A stretch of DNA of 64,000 bases, taken from positions 101,838,001 through 101,902,000 of the forward strand of contig CM074858.1 in NCBI GenBank assembly GCA_037501455.1. The letters run 5' to 3'. A program made the position numbers and the translations under genes. Below the pieces are notes generated by a model. The model was not told where the DNA came from. It was given only the letters and a program-made list of their open reading frames with translations, and made no database searches. This DNA is from Lantana camara (Eukaryota; Streptophyta; Magnoliopsida; Lamiales; Verbenaceae). Every line of letters starts with the position of its first letter. Position 1 is the first letter of the stretch. Shown piece after piece: positions 46,940-56,808 of the stretch.

Positions 46940-47286
46940 TCTATACTATTATATTAAGCGAGAGACTCATTTAATGTCATATACTCTTTTTTTTTTTTTT
47001 TTTCCTTTTTTCTTTATTTTTTTAATATAAATTCTAGCCACATATTTTTACAGTTTTCTGTTTAAATTCTTCTATACAGGGACTCTCAAATTCTTTTCTT
47101 TTTTTAAATTTATATCATTTATTTATTCTTAGTTCTTTTTTTTTCCCCTCAAATTGAATTATCTTATTTAATTTATTCATTATAAAATTATAATTATATT
47201 AAAAATAATAATAAATTAAGTAACAACATGAAAATTTTAATTTAATTTATTTTTTTACACGCACACCGGGTGTACAAAGTTGCTAA
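46940..47286 (+). mobile_element. Candidate non-autonomous Helitron
   Basis: The 5' end TCTATACTATTATATTAA follows A (46939). The 3' end ...TTGCTAA precedes T (47287), fitting Helitron TC...CTRR termini inserted between A and T. A short inverted repeat, TACAC-GCACACCGG-GTGTA, lies about 12 nt before CTAA. The interior is poly-T/AT-rich without a Rep/helicase frame. The hairpin is weak, so confidence is limited. Confidence 0.45.
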
Positions 47287-47644
47287 TAGATTATAAAGGG
47301 TTTTTCAGAATTGAAAATACTAATTTAAGCATGATTTTACGTGTACCTAACTACCATTGTACCAACATTAAGGTAGGTCGAACTGCAAAAAGTACTGATC
47401 AGATTGTTTAGAACAGACACATGGTGAAGTATGAAAGTTTTGAAAGAAATGTCGTCACTAACTTTTTGTACAACTAAATATGATCAGTACTAAGCATTTG
47501 TAGTTGTGAATTGGTAAGTCACGTGTTTGAATTTTATTGGGGGTAGTTGGGGAATCGGCATTAAACCTCCTAATAAAAAGAAAATTAGCATTACTTTTAT
47601 TTGAATATTAAAAAGAAAATCAGTGAAGGCGATTATAAGTCAGC
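47287..47644. other. Interval without recognised features
   Basis: AT-rich sequence. I see no frame, repeat pair or RNA gene in it. Confidence 0.5.
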
Positions 47645-48594
47645 GTCTCACAGGGTCGGAGTACTCGCGTGCATTTCCGCGTAGCTTGGCTACTCAGCCT
47701 TCAATCCCACGCAAATGCCCAACCTGTTTCGCTCTGCCATAAGCTCATCAGGGAGGAGGTAATATCCCCAACCAGTTGAGTTCTCGGAAACCCTCGATTT
47801 GCCTCCTAGTCAAGTCCAAGACCAACGACAAGCTCCCCGAATTCGATCAAGTCGGCATGCCTTACTCCACAATATCAAAGGCCCCGAGACAAAACAACGC
47901 CTTTCGGGCCATTACTACTCCCACTCAATATGCTAATCGACCGACATGTGCATGGATGCCTGGTTGCGACTCGCGGGTCGTGACATTCTCCCTCATCTGA
48001 TCATGGCAACGCCCTCGTGCCATGGAGGATACAAAGACTCCGCCCTTTAGGATCATTTCACGCAGTCTACTCATGACCGTTTCATGTGGCCCACGCACCG
48101 GCTCATGGACGCTTTTGGGCCTTGCCCTCCAACTGATGCATTGTGCGGTGCCTCTGGCACCAAGCAACATGTCGTGCCTCTTGCAACTGTCGCACTCAAT
48201 GCTGTGATTTTACATTCGTCGCACTTCTTAGCGCTGCCACCCTAGGCAATAGGAACGTGACCCGCTCAGATACCACATCTCACAGGGTTGGAGTACTCAC
48301 GCGCATTTCTGCGCCGCTTGGCTACTTAGCCTTCAATCCCATGCAAATTCCCAACCAGTTTCGCTCTACCATGAGCTCATCAGGGAGGCGACAATAGCCC
48401 CAACCAGTTGAGTTCTCGGAAACCCTTGATTTGCCTCCTAGTCAAGTCCAAGACCAACGACAAGCTCCCCGAACTCGATTGGGTCAGCATGCCTGACTCC
48501 ATAATATCAAAGGCCCCGAGACAAAACTACGCCTTTCGGGCCATTACCGATCCCACTCAATATGCTAGCTGACAAACACGTGCATGGATGCCTG
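47645..48594 (-). mobile_element. TRIM-like miniature LTR element
   Basis: Direct repeats at 47645-47985 and 48277-48594 (about 320 bp shared) flank 291 bp. On the minus strand the complete repeat begins TGTCACGACCCGCGAG after the purine-rich GATGAGGGAGAA. The second repeat is followed by TGGTATCTGAGC (48264-48275), one base from the initiator tRNA-Met site. The right repeat lacks its first about 22 bp, being cut at the LINE junction. The internal part has no gag or pol. LTRs seem not to end in CA (GTGAGATG), an oddity. The small size and a PBS and PPT without coding fit a terminal-repeat retrotransposon in miniature. Confidence 0.6.
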
Positions 48595-48828
48595 CACTCG
48601 AGAAACTTAAAGATCACTCATATCTTAATGGAATTTTACCACTTGGCTAGAATTATGTCCATCAAAGTCACTCATATCTACAGAGAAGGCAATGAACTTG
48701 CTGATTTTTTAAGCCACTTGTGGAGCAGATCAACAGATGGAGTGGAAATTTCCTACACAACCTATGATTAACGAGGTTAGAGGATTTATAGGTAGGGACA
48801 AATGGGGTTTGCCAAATTTGCATTTGTG
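48595..48828 (+). pseudogene. LINE ORF2 C-terminal fragment (RNase H, RVT_3 type)
   Basis: The open frame to 48771 carries an RNase H C-terminal motif, THIYREGNELADFLSHL, as in plant LINE ORF2 proteins and RVT_3-type RNase H. A +1 shift near 48760 continues into INEVRGFIGRDKWGLPNLHL and a TGA at 48826-48828; that tail is typical of these proteins. The RNase H helps remove template RNA during target-primed reverse transcription. Everything upstream is missing: the fragment is fused at 48594 to the TRIM-like repeat, suggesting 5' truncation or a later deletion. It continues into a 3' UTR split by E4. Confidence 0.65.
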
Positions 48829-48934
48829 ATTGCTATGTTATTGATTCAATCGTACTTAAGAGTTACTTAACCAATACTAAGTCTGCTTATGCATGGGGCT
48901 TATAAATGAACATGAGTTGTGTCTGTAACAATTT
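48829..48934 (+). other. LINE 3' UTR, part before E4
   Basis: Non-coding sequence from the LINE stop to the E4 target duplication AATTT (48930-48934). It resumes at 55211. Confidence 0.5.
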
Positions 48935-49652
48935 TGTTGAATATGTTGTGAATATATATATAATTAATTGTTTGAGAATTAATATATATATATATGATTA
49001 ATTGTTGGAGAATTAATCAATAATTAAGCAAAGGTATATCAAGAGTTGTTTGGAAAATGTGCATTGGTTTTTTTGTGTCCCACATTGGAAAAGTAACACT
49101 AAGTAGGCAGCTTTATATATTAAAATGTTGTATGTGTTATTAAATTATGGGACCCAAGAGAGGACTAATGGGCTCACCCACGGTGCGGTGCACCGCACGC
49201 GCACTGGCGTTTGATGGCGCACTTTGCACTTCGCTTTTTGAGCCAGAGCCGGCCTAGTCCAGTCCAAAAGTTCAAACTTTTGAACCAATGTCCAGATACA
49301 TCCAATCAGTCCGTTGGCATGTGTAACAGCTGAGTAGTGGTCATTCATTGGGATTGAATTTCAGGTCATTACACCTGAAATTAATCCATTCAAAATTCCC
49401 ATTGCAGTTTTATTTTTGGCCAACACTTGAGAGCTATAAATAGCTCCTTCCCTCACCTGAAAATACACAACAAAACTCACCTGAATTCTAGCAAATTGCT
49501 ATTGTCTGAATTCATATTTTACCAGCTTGACATATATCCTAAAAGTAAATCGTCTGCAACCTTTAGCAAACTCAGAGAGTAGGGGCGATTAACACTTTAA
49601 GGACAGGGACTACCCGTGTCATTCTGATCCCATTTCTCCCATTTTCTCAACA
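48935..49652 (+). repeat. E4 left LTR
   Basis: 718 bp, TGTTGA...CTCAACA. It contains the stem GATTAATT-GTTGGAG-AATTAATC, the perfect palindrome GTGCGGTGCACCGCAC (49183-49198), the inverted repeat CAAAAGTT-CA-AACTTTTG and a TATA box. Confidence 0.85.
49434..49443 (+). promoter_or_regulatory. E4 LTR TATA box
   Basis: CTATAAATAG, repeated at 54988-54997 in the right LTR. The predicted RNA start is about 30 nt downstream (inference). Confidence 0.65.
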
Positions 49653-49678
49653 ATCTTAAAGTGTTAATTCGTGTGAAG

Positions 49679-52600
49679 ATGGAATCAGAATCCTTCCGCA
49701 TCATGAACCAGCAGAAATTGGATCGCTTCGATGGAAACAATTTCAGTCGCTGGCAAGACAAGATGAAGTTACTGCTTACCATTTTGAAGCTGGCCTATGT
49801 TCTGGATCCCAGCCTGCCGCCAATTCCAGAAGATCCTCCTGCTCCCCAGTAGCCTGTTGATTTGGATCCACCAACTACTGCAGCAGGTGTTGTGCCTCCT
49901 GCCAATCCCACTACAGCAGGTGGTGCTCCTCCTGCCAATCCTCCGACAACAGGAGTTACTGTTCCTCCCAACACTGCAGCAACAGGTCCTTCCAGGAATG
50001 TTGTGCAGATCCACCAAGAGATTGTGGTGACTCTTCAACAACAAAGGAGAAAAAGGGCTGAAGATGAAGAGTTGGCTCTTGGCCACATCCTCAACACTCT
50101 CTCTGACAGATTATATGATCTGTACACAAACGTCAAATCACCTAGAGAGCTTTGGGAGGCGCTGGAATACAAGTATAAGGCTGAGGAAGAAGGTACTAAC
50201 AAATACTTAGTATCTAAATACCTCGATTTCAAAATGGTTGATAATAAGCCAATCCTGGAGCAAGTGCATGAGCTCCAGGTAATTGTAAACAAACTACGAT
50301 GGTGAAAATTGTCCTTCGAGAAGCCTTCCAGGTAGGGGTTATAATTTCAAAGCTCCCTCCTACCTGGAAAGATTATGCAAAGAGATTGATGCATAAATCT
50401 GAGGATATGTCCTTGGAACAAATTCAGAAACATCTGTGTATTGAAGAGGAGGCTCGAAAACGCGATGGTAAGAATTTGGTTCAAGGACAATCCAGCGTAA
50501 ATTACGTTGAGGCTGGAAATTCTAAAAGAAAGTCTTTCGAGGTTAAAAAGAATCAAGGACAATTTAAGAAATTCGGGCAGAAACCTAAACCTGTTAATAA
50601 TGTTGCTAACAAAAGAAAAGGCAAGTGTCATGTTTGTGGAGAAACAGGACATTATGCGAGAGAATGCCCACAACGGAAGAGTGGATCCGGGGTTGCAAAC
50701 ATGGTTGAGGAGAACCTAGTTGCCATGGTGACTGATCTTAGCCTCGATGTGGCTATGATTTCTGAAATCAACATGGCAAGTGAACTTTCTGGCTGGTGGT
50801 TAGATTCTGGAGCAACGGTTCACATTTGCAACGATCGATTGCTTTTCAAGACCTTTGAAGAACTTGTTGGGCAAGAGGTTCAAATGGGCAATAACTCCAA
50901 GGCCGGTGTTGGAGGCAAAGGATCTGTCGAGCTCAATTTTACCTCTGGGAAGAAATTAACCTTGATCAATGTCTTGTTTGTACCAGATGTTAGAAAAAGT
51001 TTAATTTTTGTTGATTTGTTAGATAAGAAAGGTTTTAAGATTTCTGTTGAATCTGGCAAAGTCATCATCATGAAAAATGGTGAATTTATTGGAAAAGGTT
51101 ATGCTTGTAATGGTATGTATAAGATGTCAATCAATAATATGAGTTTCGTTTCTGCTTACATGATTTCTTCAATTGCTTTATGGCATAGTCGATTAGGACA
51201 TGTTAGTGCAAAGAATTTGAAAAATATGCATGCAATGGGATTAATTGATATTGGTCAAAATGAACTTGACAAATGTGAAATATGTGCAAAATCAAAAATT
51301 GTAAGAAAACCTTTTCCAAGTGTTAAAAGAGAATCACAAGTGTTAGATTTAATTCATACAGATATTTGTGAATTAAATGGAATTTTAACTAGAGGTGGAA
51401 AAAGGTATTTTATTACTTTTATTGATGATGCTAGTAGATTTTGCTATATATATCTATTACGAACTAAAGATGAAGCTCTTAGTTCATTTGTGAAATATAA
51501 ATCAGAAGTAGAAACCCAACTTGAGAAGAAGATTAAGGTTCTACGTTCTGATCGAGGCATGGAATATTGTTTGAATGCTTTTGATACACTTTGCGAAGAA
51601 AGTGGTATCATACATCAAACAACTGCCGGATATGCACCCCAGCAGAACGGTATAGCTGAAAGGAAAAATCGTACCTTTCTGGACATGATAAATTACATGT
51701 TAAATCATGTAAATTTACCTCACAACTAGTGGGGTGAAGCCCTTCTGTCTGCGTGCCATATTCTGAATAGGATGCCTAGTACTGTTGTGAAGACTAGTCC
51801 CTATGAAATATGGAAAGGCAGAAAACCCAACATAAGTTATTTTAAAGTGTGGGGGTGTGTGGCTTATTTTCGGGTTCCTGATCCCAAAAGGACTAAGTTA
51901 GGAGCCAGAGCTATTAAAAGTATATTCGTTGGATATGCTCTTAATAGCAAGGCTTATAGACTTCTTGACTTGGAGACTAATGTGATAACTGAGTCCAGGG
52001 ATGTCGAGTTCTTCGAAAATACATTTTCAAAAGATGTTGTAAATGAAACTGAGTCACCCCAAATTGAGCCTAGAGGTCCTATAAGCACGGTTGTGGAAAA
52101 AGATGTTCCTACACAACCAACTGAGCCTAGAAGGAGTACTAGAGCAAGGAAAGAGAAAAGCTTGGATAAAGACTTTATCTCTTCTGATGCTTTATTGTTC
52201 TTGGTGGAGAGGGACCAGGATAATAAAGTGGTAAGTGAAATACCGTTTGTATTTACGCTTGAGGCGGATCCTAAAACATTTTCAGAAGCTATGGCTTCTC
52301 GAGACGCTTCTTTCTGGAAGGAAGCTGTAAATGATGAAATGGATTCAATCTTGGGTAATAATACATGTGTATTAGCAGACTTACCTCGTGGTGCTAAACC
52401 CATTGGGTGCAAGTGGGTATTTAGAAGAAAACATAACACCGATGGCACTATCTCAGATTTTAAAGCTAAATTAGTTGCCAAAGGATTCAGACAAGTAGAA
52501 GGGATTGACTACTTCGATACTTACGCACCGGTGGCTCAAGTTGCTTCCATTAGAATTCTTCTTGCCCTAGCTTCTCTTTATGATCTGTTTGTTCATCAAA

Positions 52601-53809
52601 TGGACGTAAAGATAACATTTTTAAATGGAAATTTAAAAGAAGAAATCTATATGGAACAACCTGAGGGCTTTGTAGCACTGGGAACAGAAAACAAAGTGTG
52701 TAAGTTAGTCAAATCTCTGCATGGTCTGAAACAAGCACCAAAACAATGGCACGAGAAGTTTGACACTGCTATCTTGAAATTCGGATTCAAGTATAACAGT
52801 GCTGACAGATGCATCTACTCGAAAAGTACAGTTGACTATATGGTGATAGTCTGCTTATATGTCGATGATATGTTGATCATCGGGGACTAATATGATTGGA
52901 GTAAACGAGACTAAAAAGTATCTATCCTCGGTCTTTAAGATGAAAGACTTATGTGAAGTAGATACTATTTTAGGGGTTAAAGTTAAAAAACATAGTGGGG
53001 GTTTTTCACTAAACCAATCTCACTATATTGAAAAAGTTCTGACTAGGTTTAATCACCTCGAGATCAAGGAGGTGAACAGTCCGTTTGACAACGGACTGAA
53101 ACTTAAAGAAAATACTGGCAGAGCTATTGCACAGCTTGAGTATGCAAGTGCTGTTGGCAGCCTTATGTACGTAATGCATTACACTAAACCAGATATTTCC
53201 TTTGCAGTTTCAAAACTTAGCAGATACACGAGCAATCCCAATGCTGATCATTGGAAAGCTATTAGTAGGGTACTTGGGTACCTTAAGAGAACTATTAGCT
53301 TTGGTTTGTTCTATAACAAATTCCCTAGTGTGTTGGAAGGGTACTCAGACGCGAGTTGGATAACTAGCGTGGGAGATAATAAATCCACAAGTGGGTGGGT
53401 TTTCACTCTTACCGATGGGGCTATTTCTTGGGCAAGCAAGAAACAAACAATAATCTCTCACTCTACCATGGAATCCGAGTTCATAGTTTAGCACAAGCTG
53501 GACAAGAGGCTGATTGGATTAGAAATATGTTGTTAAACATAGATCTATGGCCGAGTCCAATACCTCCAATTTCGTTGTATTGCGACAGAAGCTACACTTA
53601 CAAAAGCGTACAGTGGTACCTATAATGGTAAGTCTAGACATATTGGTCTTAGACATGCATTTGTGAGACAATTGATACAAGATGGTATCATAACAATTGT
53701 CTATGTGAGGTCAAATAAGAATTTGGCTGATCCGTTTACTGAACCTCTAACGAGAGACTTAGTAGCTACAACTACTAGAGATATGGGACTTAAACCACCC
53801 GAACCATAA
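49679..53809 (+). pseudogene. E4 gag-pol (Ty1-copia), frameshifted
   Basis: Gag starts at 49679 (MESESFRI; an in-frame ATG at 49661 is also possible). Domains in order: Gag with a proline-rich linker; zinc knuckle CHVCGETGHYAREC (50626-50667); protease DSGA (D at 50803); pre-integrase LWHSRLGHV (about 51178); integrase D at 51361, D at 51550 and E at 51658 (35 residues apart); RT YVDDM at 52858-52872; RNase H to TAA 53807-53809. Breaks: TAG at 49850-49852; a frameshift near 50300; TAG at 51727-51729; a shift in a G run near 52885, just after YVDDM; and a shift near 53485, followed by further disruption near 53590. E4 is related to E1/E2 only at family level. The lineage within copia is not assigned. 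No product is expected. Confidence 0.88.
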
Positions 53810-54340
53810 GTGATGGTAACCCTACCTATAATCTAGGTTTCCCCTGATTATAGGTTCAAAGGGAAAAACAAGTCACGAGTTGGTTAGAGCTATCAAGTGG
53901 TCTCATATGTAGTAGAGGATAGCTCAGTGAGTTGCAAAGTGACGAGGTTGAGCTATGCTCTTAACAAAATGCTGCACTGCTGCAACAAGTGCTCGAGAAA
54001 CATTTTGCCTATATAAACAAGAACTGAAGCCATTTCTTATAGAGAGTTGTGGTTTACTCTCTTAAAGGTTCATGAAACAGGATATGGCGTATGGCTTTAT
54101 AAGCACAAAGCAGTGGAGTGCTTGCTGTATGAGAAAGAAAACATGTGTGTGATAACTCTGATTGCATCACAAAGGAGTTGAGGTTCAATCTACGAACACC
54201 GTCAACTTCGATGCCGTTTTGAGTTATCTACACTAAGGGAAGGTTCAATGTTCGTCACCCCTTCCTCTAGGCCTGTGATTTTTGACAAAATCTTCAGGGA
54301 CTTGTCTGGCAAAAGAGTAGTTTTCCAAACAAGTGGGGGA
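53810..54340 (+). other. E4 3' untranslated region and polypurine tract
   Basis: Non-coding interval from the pol stop to the tract AAGTGGGGGA (54331-54340) that abuts the 3' LTR. No open frame or repeat was recognised. Confidence 0.65.
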
Positions 54341-55205
54341 TATATATATATATGATTAATTGTTGGAGAATTAATCAATAATTAAGCAAAGGCATATCAA
54401 GAGTTGTTTGGAAAATGTGCATTGGTTTTTTTGTGTCCCTCATTGGAAAAGTAACACTAAGTAGGCAGCTTTATATATTAAAATGTTGTATGTGTTATTA
54501 AATTATGGGACCCAAGAGAGGACTAATGGGCTCACCCACGGTGCGGTGCACCGCACGCGCACGCGCATGCGCTCGGGCTCGGGTATGGGCGAATGTGGTG
54601 TTTGATGGCGCACTTTGCACTTCGCACGTGCGCATCGTCGCTTGGAGCCTCGCCTCCGAGCCCAGAGCCTTACTTTTTGAGCCAGAGCCGGCCTAGTCCA
54701 GTCCAAAAGTTCAAACTTTTGAACCAAAGTCTAGATACATCCAATCAGTCCGTTGGCATCTGTAACAGCTGAGTAGTGGGCATTCACTTTTTGAGCTAGA
54801 GCCGGCCTAGTCCAGTCCAAAAGTTCAAACTTTTGAACCAATGTCTAGATACATCCAATCAGTCCGTTGGCATCTGTAACAACTGAGTAGTGGGCATTCA
54901 TTGGGATTGAATTTCAGGTCATTACACCTGAAATTAATCCATTCAAAATTCCCATTACAGTTTTATTCTTGGCCAACTCTTGAGAGCTATAAATAGCTCC
55001 TTCCGTCACCTGAAAATACACAGCAAAACTCACCTGAATTCTGGCAAATTGCTATTATCTGAATTCATATTTTACCAGCTTGACATATATCCTAAAAGTA
55101 AATCGTCTGCAACCTTTAGCAAACTCAGAGAGTAGGGGCGATTAACACTTTAAGGATAGGGACTACCCGTGTCATTCTGATCCCATTTCTCCCATTTTCT
55201 CAACA
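54341..55205 (+). repeat. E4 right LTR with 114-bp tandem duplication
   Basis: Ends CTCAACA at 55205. Units 54672-54785 and 54786-54899 (start ACTTTTTGAGC, end GTGGGCATTC) are near-identical; the left LTR has one. It also retains a CG-rich stretch (54541-54660) about 75 bp longer than in the left LTR, so the left copy probably lost it. The palindrome GTGCGGTGCACCGCAC is at 54541-54556. Confidence 0.82.
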
Positions 55206-55210
55206 AATTT

Positions 55211-55799
55211 GAAGGTTATTAATATCATTTTTTTTTTTTTTTTGATAAAACTGATGATCTTGGGAGAAAGGGTATTTCTTGTTGTTGGCGTGCAGGTATG
55301 CTGTCATAAAAATCAAATTAACCAGACCAGTAGGATGGTTAGAACATGTGATTCATATAATGTGAAAAGGACTAATGAGGTTTGACATGTTTGCTATTAT
55401 ACCCACACTTGATTATACTTACTTTAATTTTATCATTTTGTTACTGTGGTAATGGATATGCACTTATATGACTTGAGGCCGTGGAAAGACTTTTTATGTT
55501 TCCAGGAAACTTTGGTCCTGAACACTAAAAGAGATAACATGGAAATTTGTAGCTCTTTAATTTAACGGAATTATTGTACATGATGTCCGTTTTCAATCTC
55601 TCCTCTATGTATTTATAAATTGATTACTTCTGTCCCAGAAGGCATTCTGTGTGTAATAATCTTTTTGATTTGTGGATTATGGTTGATTGCCTGTATACTT
55701 GATTTTCGTTGTTAATAATGTGAGGTAGAGGTCTCGCTAAAACCCTATGGCTTGTTGCCAGTTAAAAAAAAAAAAAAAAAAAAAAAAAGAAAAAAAAAG
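55211..55799 (+). other. LINE 3' UTR continuation and poly(A) tail
   Basis: After the E4 target duplication the sequence runs to CTCGCTAAAACCCTATGG, CTTGTTGCCAG and a poly(A) run at about 55764-55799, broken by two G. That ending is typical of plant L1-type LINEs as I recall them. A T run at 55230-55246 lies inside it. No matching LINE target duplication was found. Confidence 0.5.
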
Positions 55800-55870
55800 A
55801 CTATATATGATATATGGACACAAATAAGAACAGGAAATAACATTTTTATTTTAATTTGCAAAGTGAAAGG
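55800..55870. other. Short interval between LINE tail and G1
   Basis: AT-rich with no feature. It ends AAAGG, the probable left target site of G1. Confidence 0.4.
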
Positions 55871-56720
55871 TGTCTAAGATGGTAGTCGACACTAATGGGG
55901 TCAAAATACACTCGTCCCACGTTTGGACACGTGGCACCTCAAAGATGACGACCCTGTCCTCCTGTGATTACGGCAGTCATACACGAGCGTTGAAACCCCT
56001 CACGCGCCATTATCCCCAAAGAACACGTGCCGTCTCGGTTACATTTGCACGTGATCAATGTTACCGCTCTCACGAGCGTTATTCACACTACATGTCTAAT
56101 GCTCCAATCAATCAAGGGAGCCCTCTTCGAGCGCTACGTTCCCTCAGAGAGGCTTCCACTCCAATTCGTTACACGAGCCTTGGCCTTCATTCCCTAGCGG
56201 ATTCCTTGGCTACCAAGGCTTTAGTTGACATGAGCGTGCTCTCAAGCCCTCGTTACCAACTCCCCAAACGGCTCTCTGACACACCGTACATGCCCGCGAA
56301 CCTACCACTGTTGTCAACACCAACTTTCACCAGCTTTTTGCAGGGAAGATTCCTCCTAGGTTTCTCTCGCAATGCCACGTGTTAGGGCAACATTCGGCCA
56401 GGACCACATGATGCAAATGACCAAAGGGTCCCTGACCCTCAACTATAAATATGCAAGGTCATCTTCTCCACTGTAAGAAACTTCCATTACAGTAACTTCA
56501 TACTTTGCATACTTTCTTTTTCAGATATTCATCTGACTTGAGTGTCGGAGAACCAAACTGGGCATCACCCCCAGTTCCCCCAGCTTGGCCTTCTGACTTT
56601 TGTCTGTGTGTTTGTCCTAGCAGGTAGAACCCCCATCTTTTCCGGCGATCTTCCAGTGGTTTCCTCACTTAAACAAATTCTAAAGTGATTGGACTCTGTA
56701 CCCCATATTCCGACCCATCA
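55871..56720 (+). repeat. G1 5' LTR
   Basis: TGTCTAAGATGG...ACCCATCA, about 850 bp. The start is inferred from the TG terminus and the end from the primer site 4 nt later; the partner LTR is not in the window. A TATA box TATAAATAT is at 56445-56453. The 171-codon frame across this LTR has no known domain and is not called. Confidence 0.65.
56445..56453 (+). promoter_or_regulatory. G1 LTR TATA box
   Basis: TATAAATAT, about 275 bp before the LTR end. The inferred RNA start lies near 56475-56485. Confidence 0.55.
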
Positions 56721-56724
56721 TTTT

Positions 56725-56742
56725 TGGCGCCGTCTGTGGGAA
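56725..56742 (+). other. G1 primer-binding site
   Basis: TGGCGCCGTCTGTGGGAA, a gypsy-type site sharing TGGCGCCGT with the tRNA-Asp type used by Athila/Tat elements. The exact tRNA is uncertain. Confidence 0.7.
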
Positions 56743-56808
56743 ACCAGCTCCCAACTCATTTCTTCTTTTCTGCTAGTTGAAAAGCAAACACCCAGAATCT
56801 TCTCAACC

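Larger units (their letters stand above)
48935..55205 (+). mobile_element. E4: Ty1-copia element, non-Angela lineage
   Basis: LTRs 48935-49652 and 54341-55205, TSD AATTT at 48930-48934 and 55206-55210, both exact. It has a single gag-pol region in the plus direction and the purine tract AAGTGGGGGA at 54331-54340. No canonical tRNA-Met primer site is visible after the left LTR. The right LTR lacks the first about 17 bp (TGTTGAATATG...), perhaps through slippage in (TA)n, and carries a 114-bp tandem duplication. Pol is clearly different from E1/E2 (DSG protease, YVDDM). Confidence 0.85.

Noticed and set aside
47776..48397. Several 60-84-codon frames within the TRIM-like element
   Set aside because: They overlap on both strands and cross repeat boundaries; direct repeats with PBS and PPT explain the interval better.
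47645..48594. Cassandra-type TRIM with a 5S rRNA-like promoter
   Set aside because: I could not see the 5S internal-promoter sequence in these LTRs.
55870..56385. 171-codon frame at the start of G1
   Set aside because: It lies wholly in the 5' LTR upstream of the TATA box, has no domain and is not followed by coding sequence.
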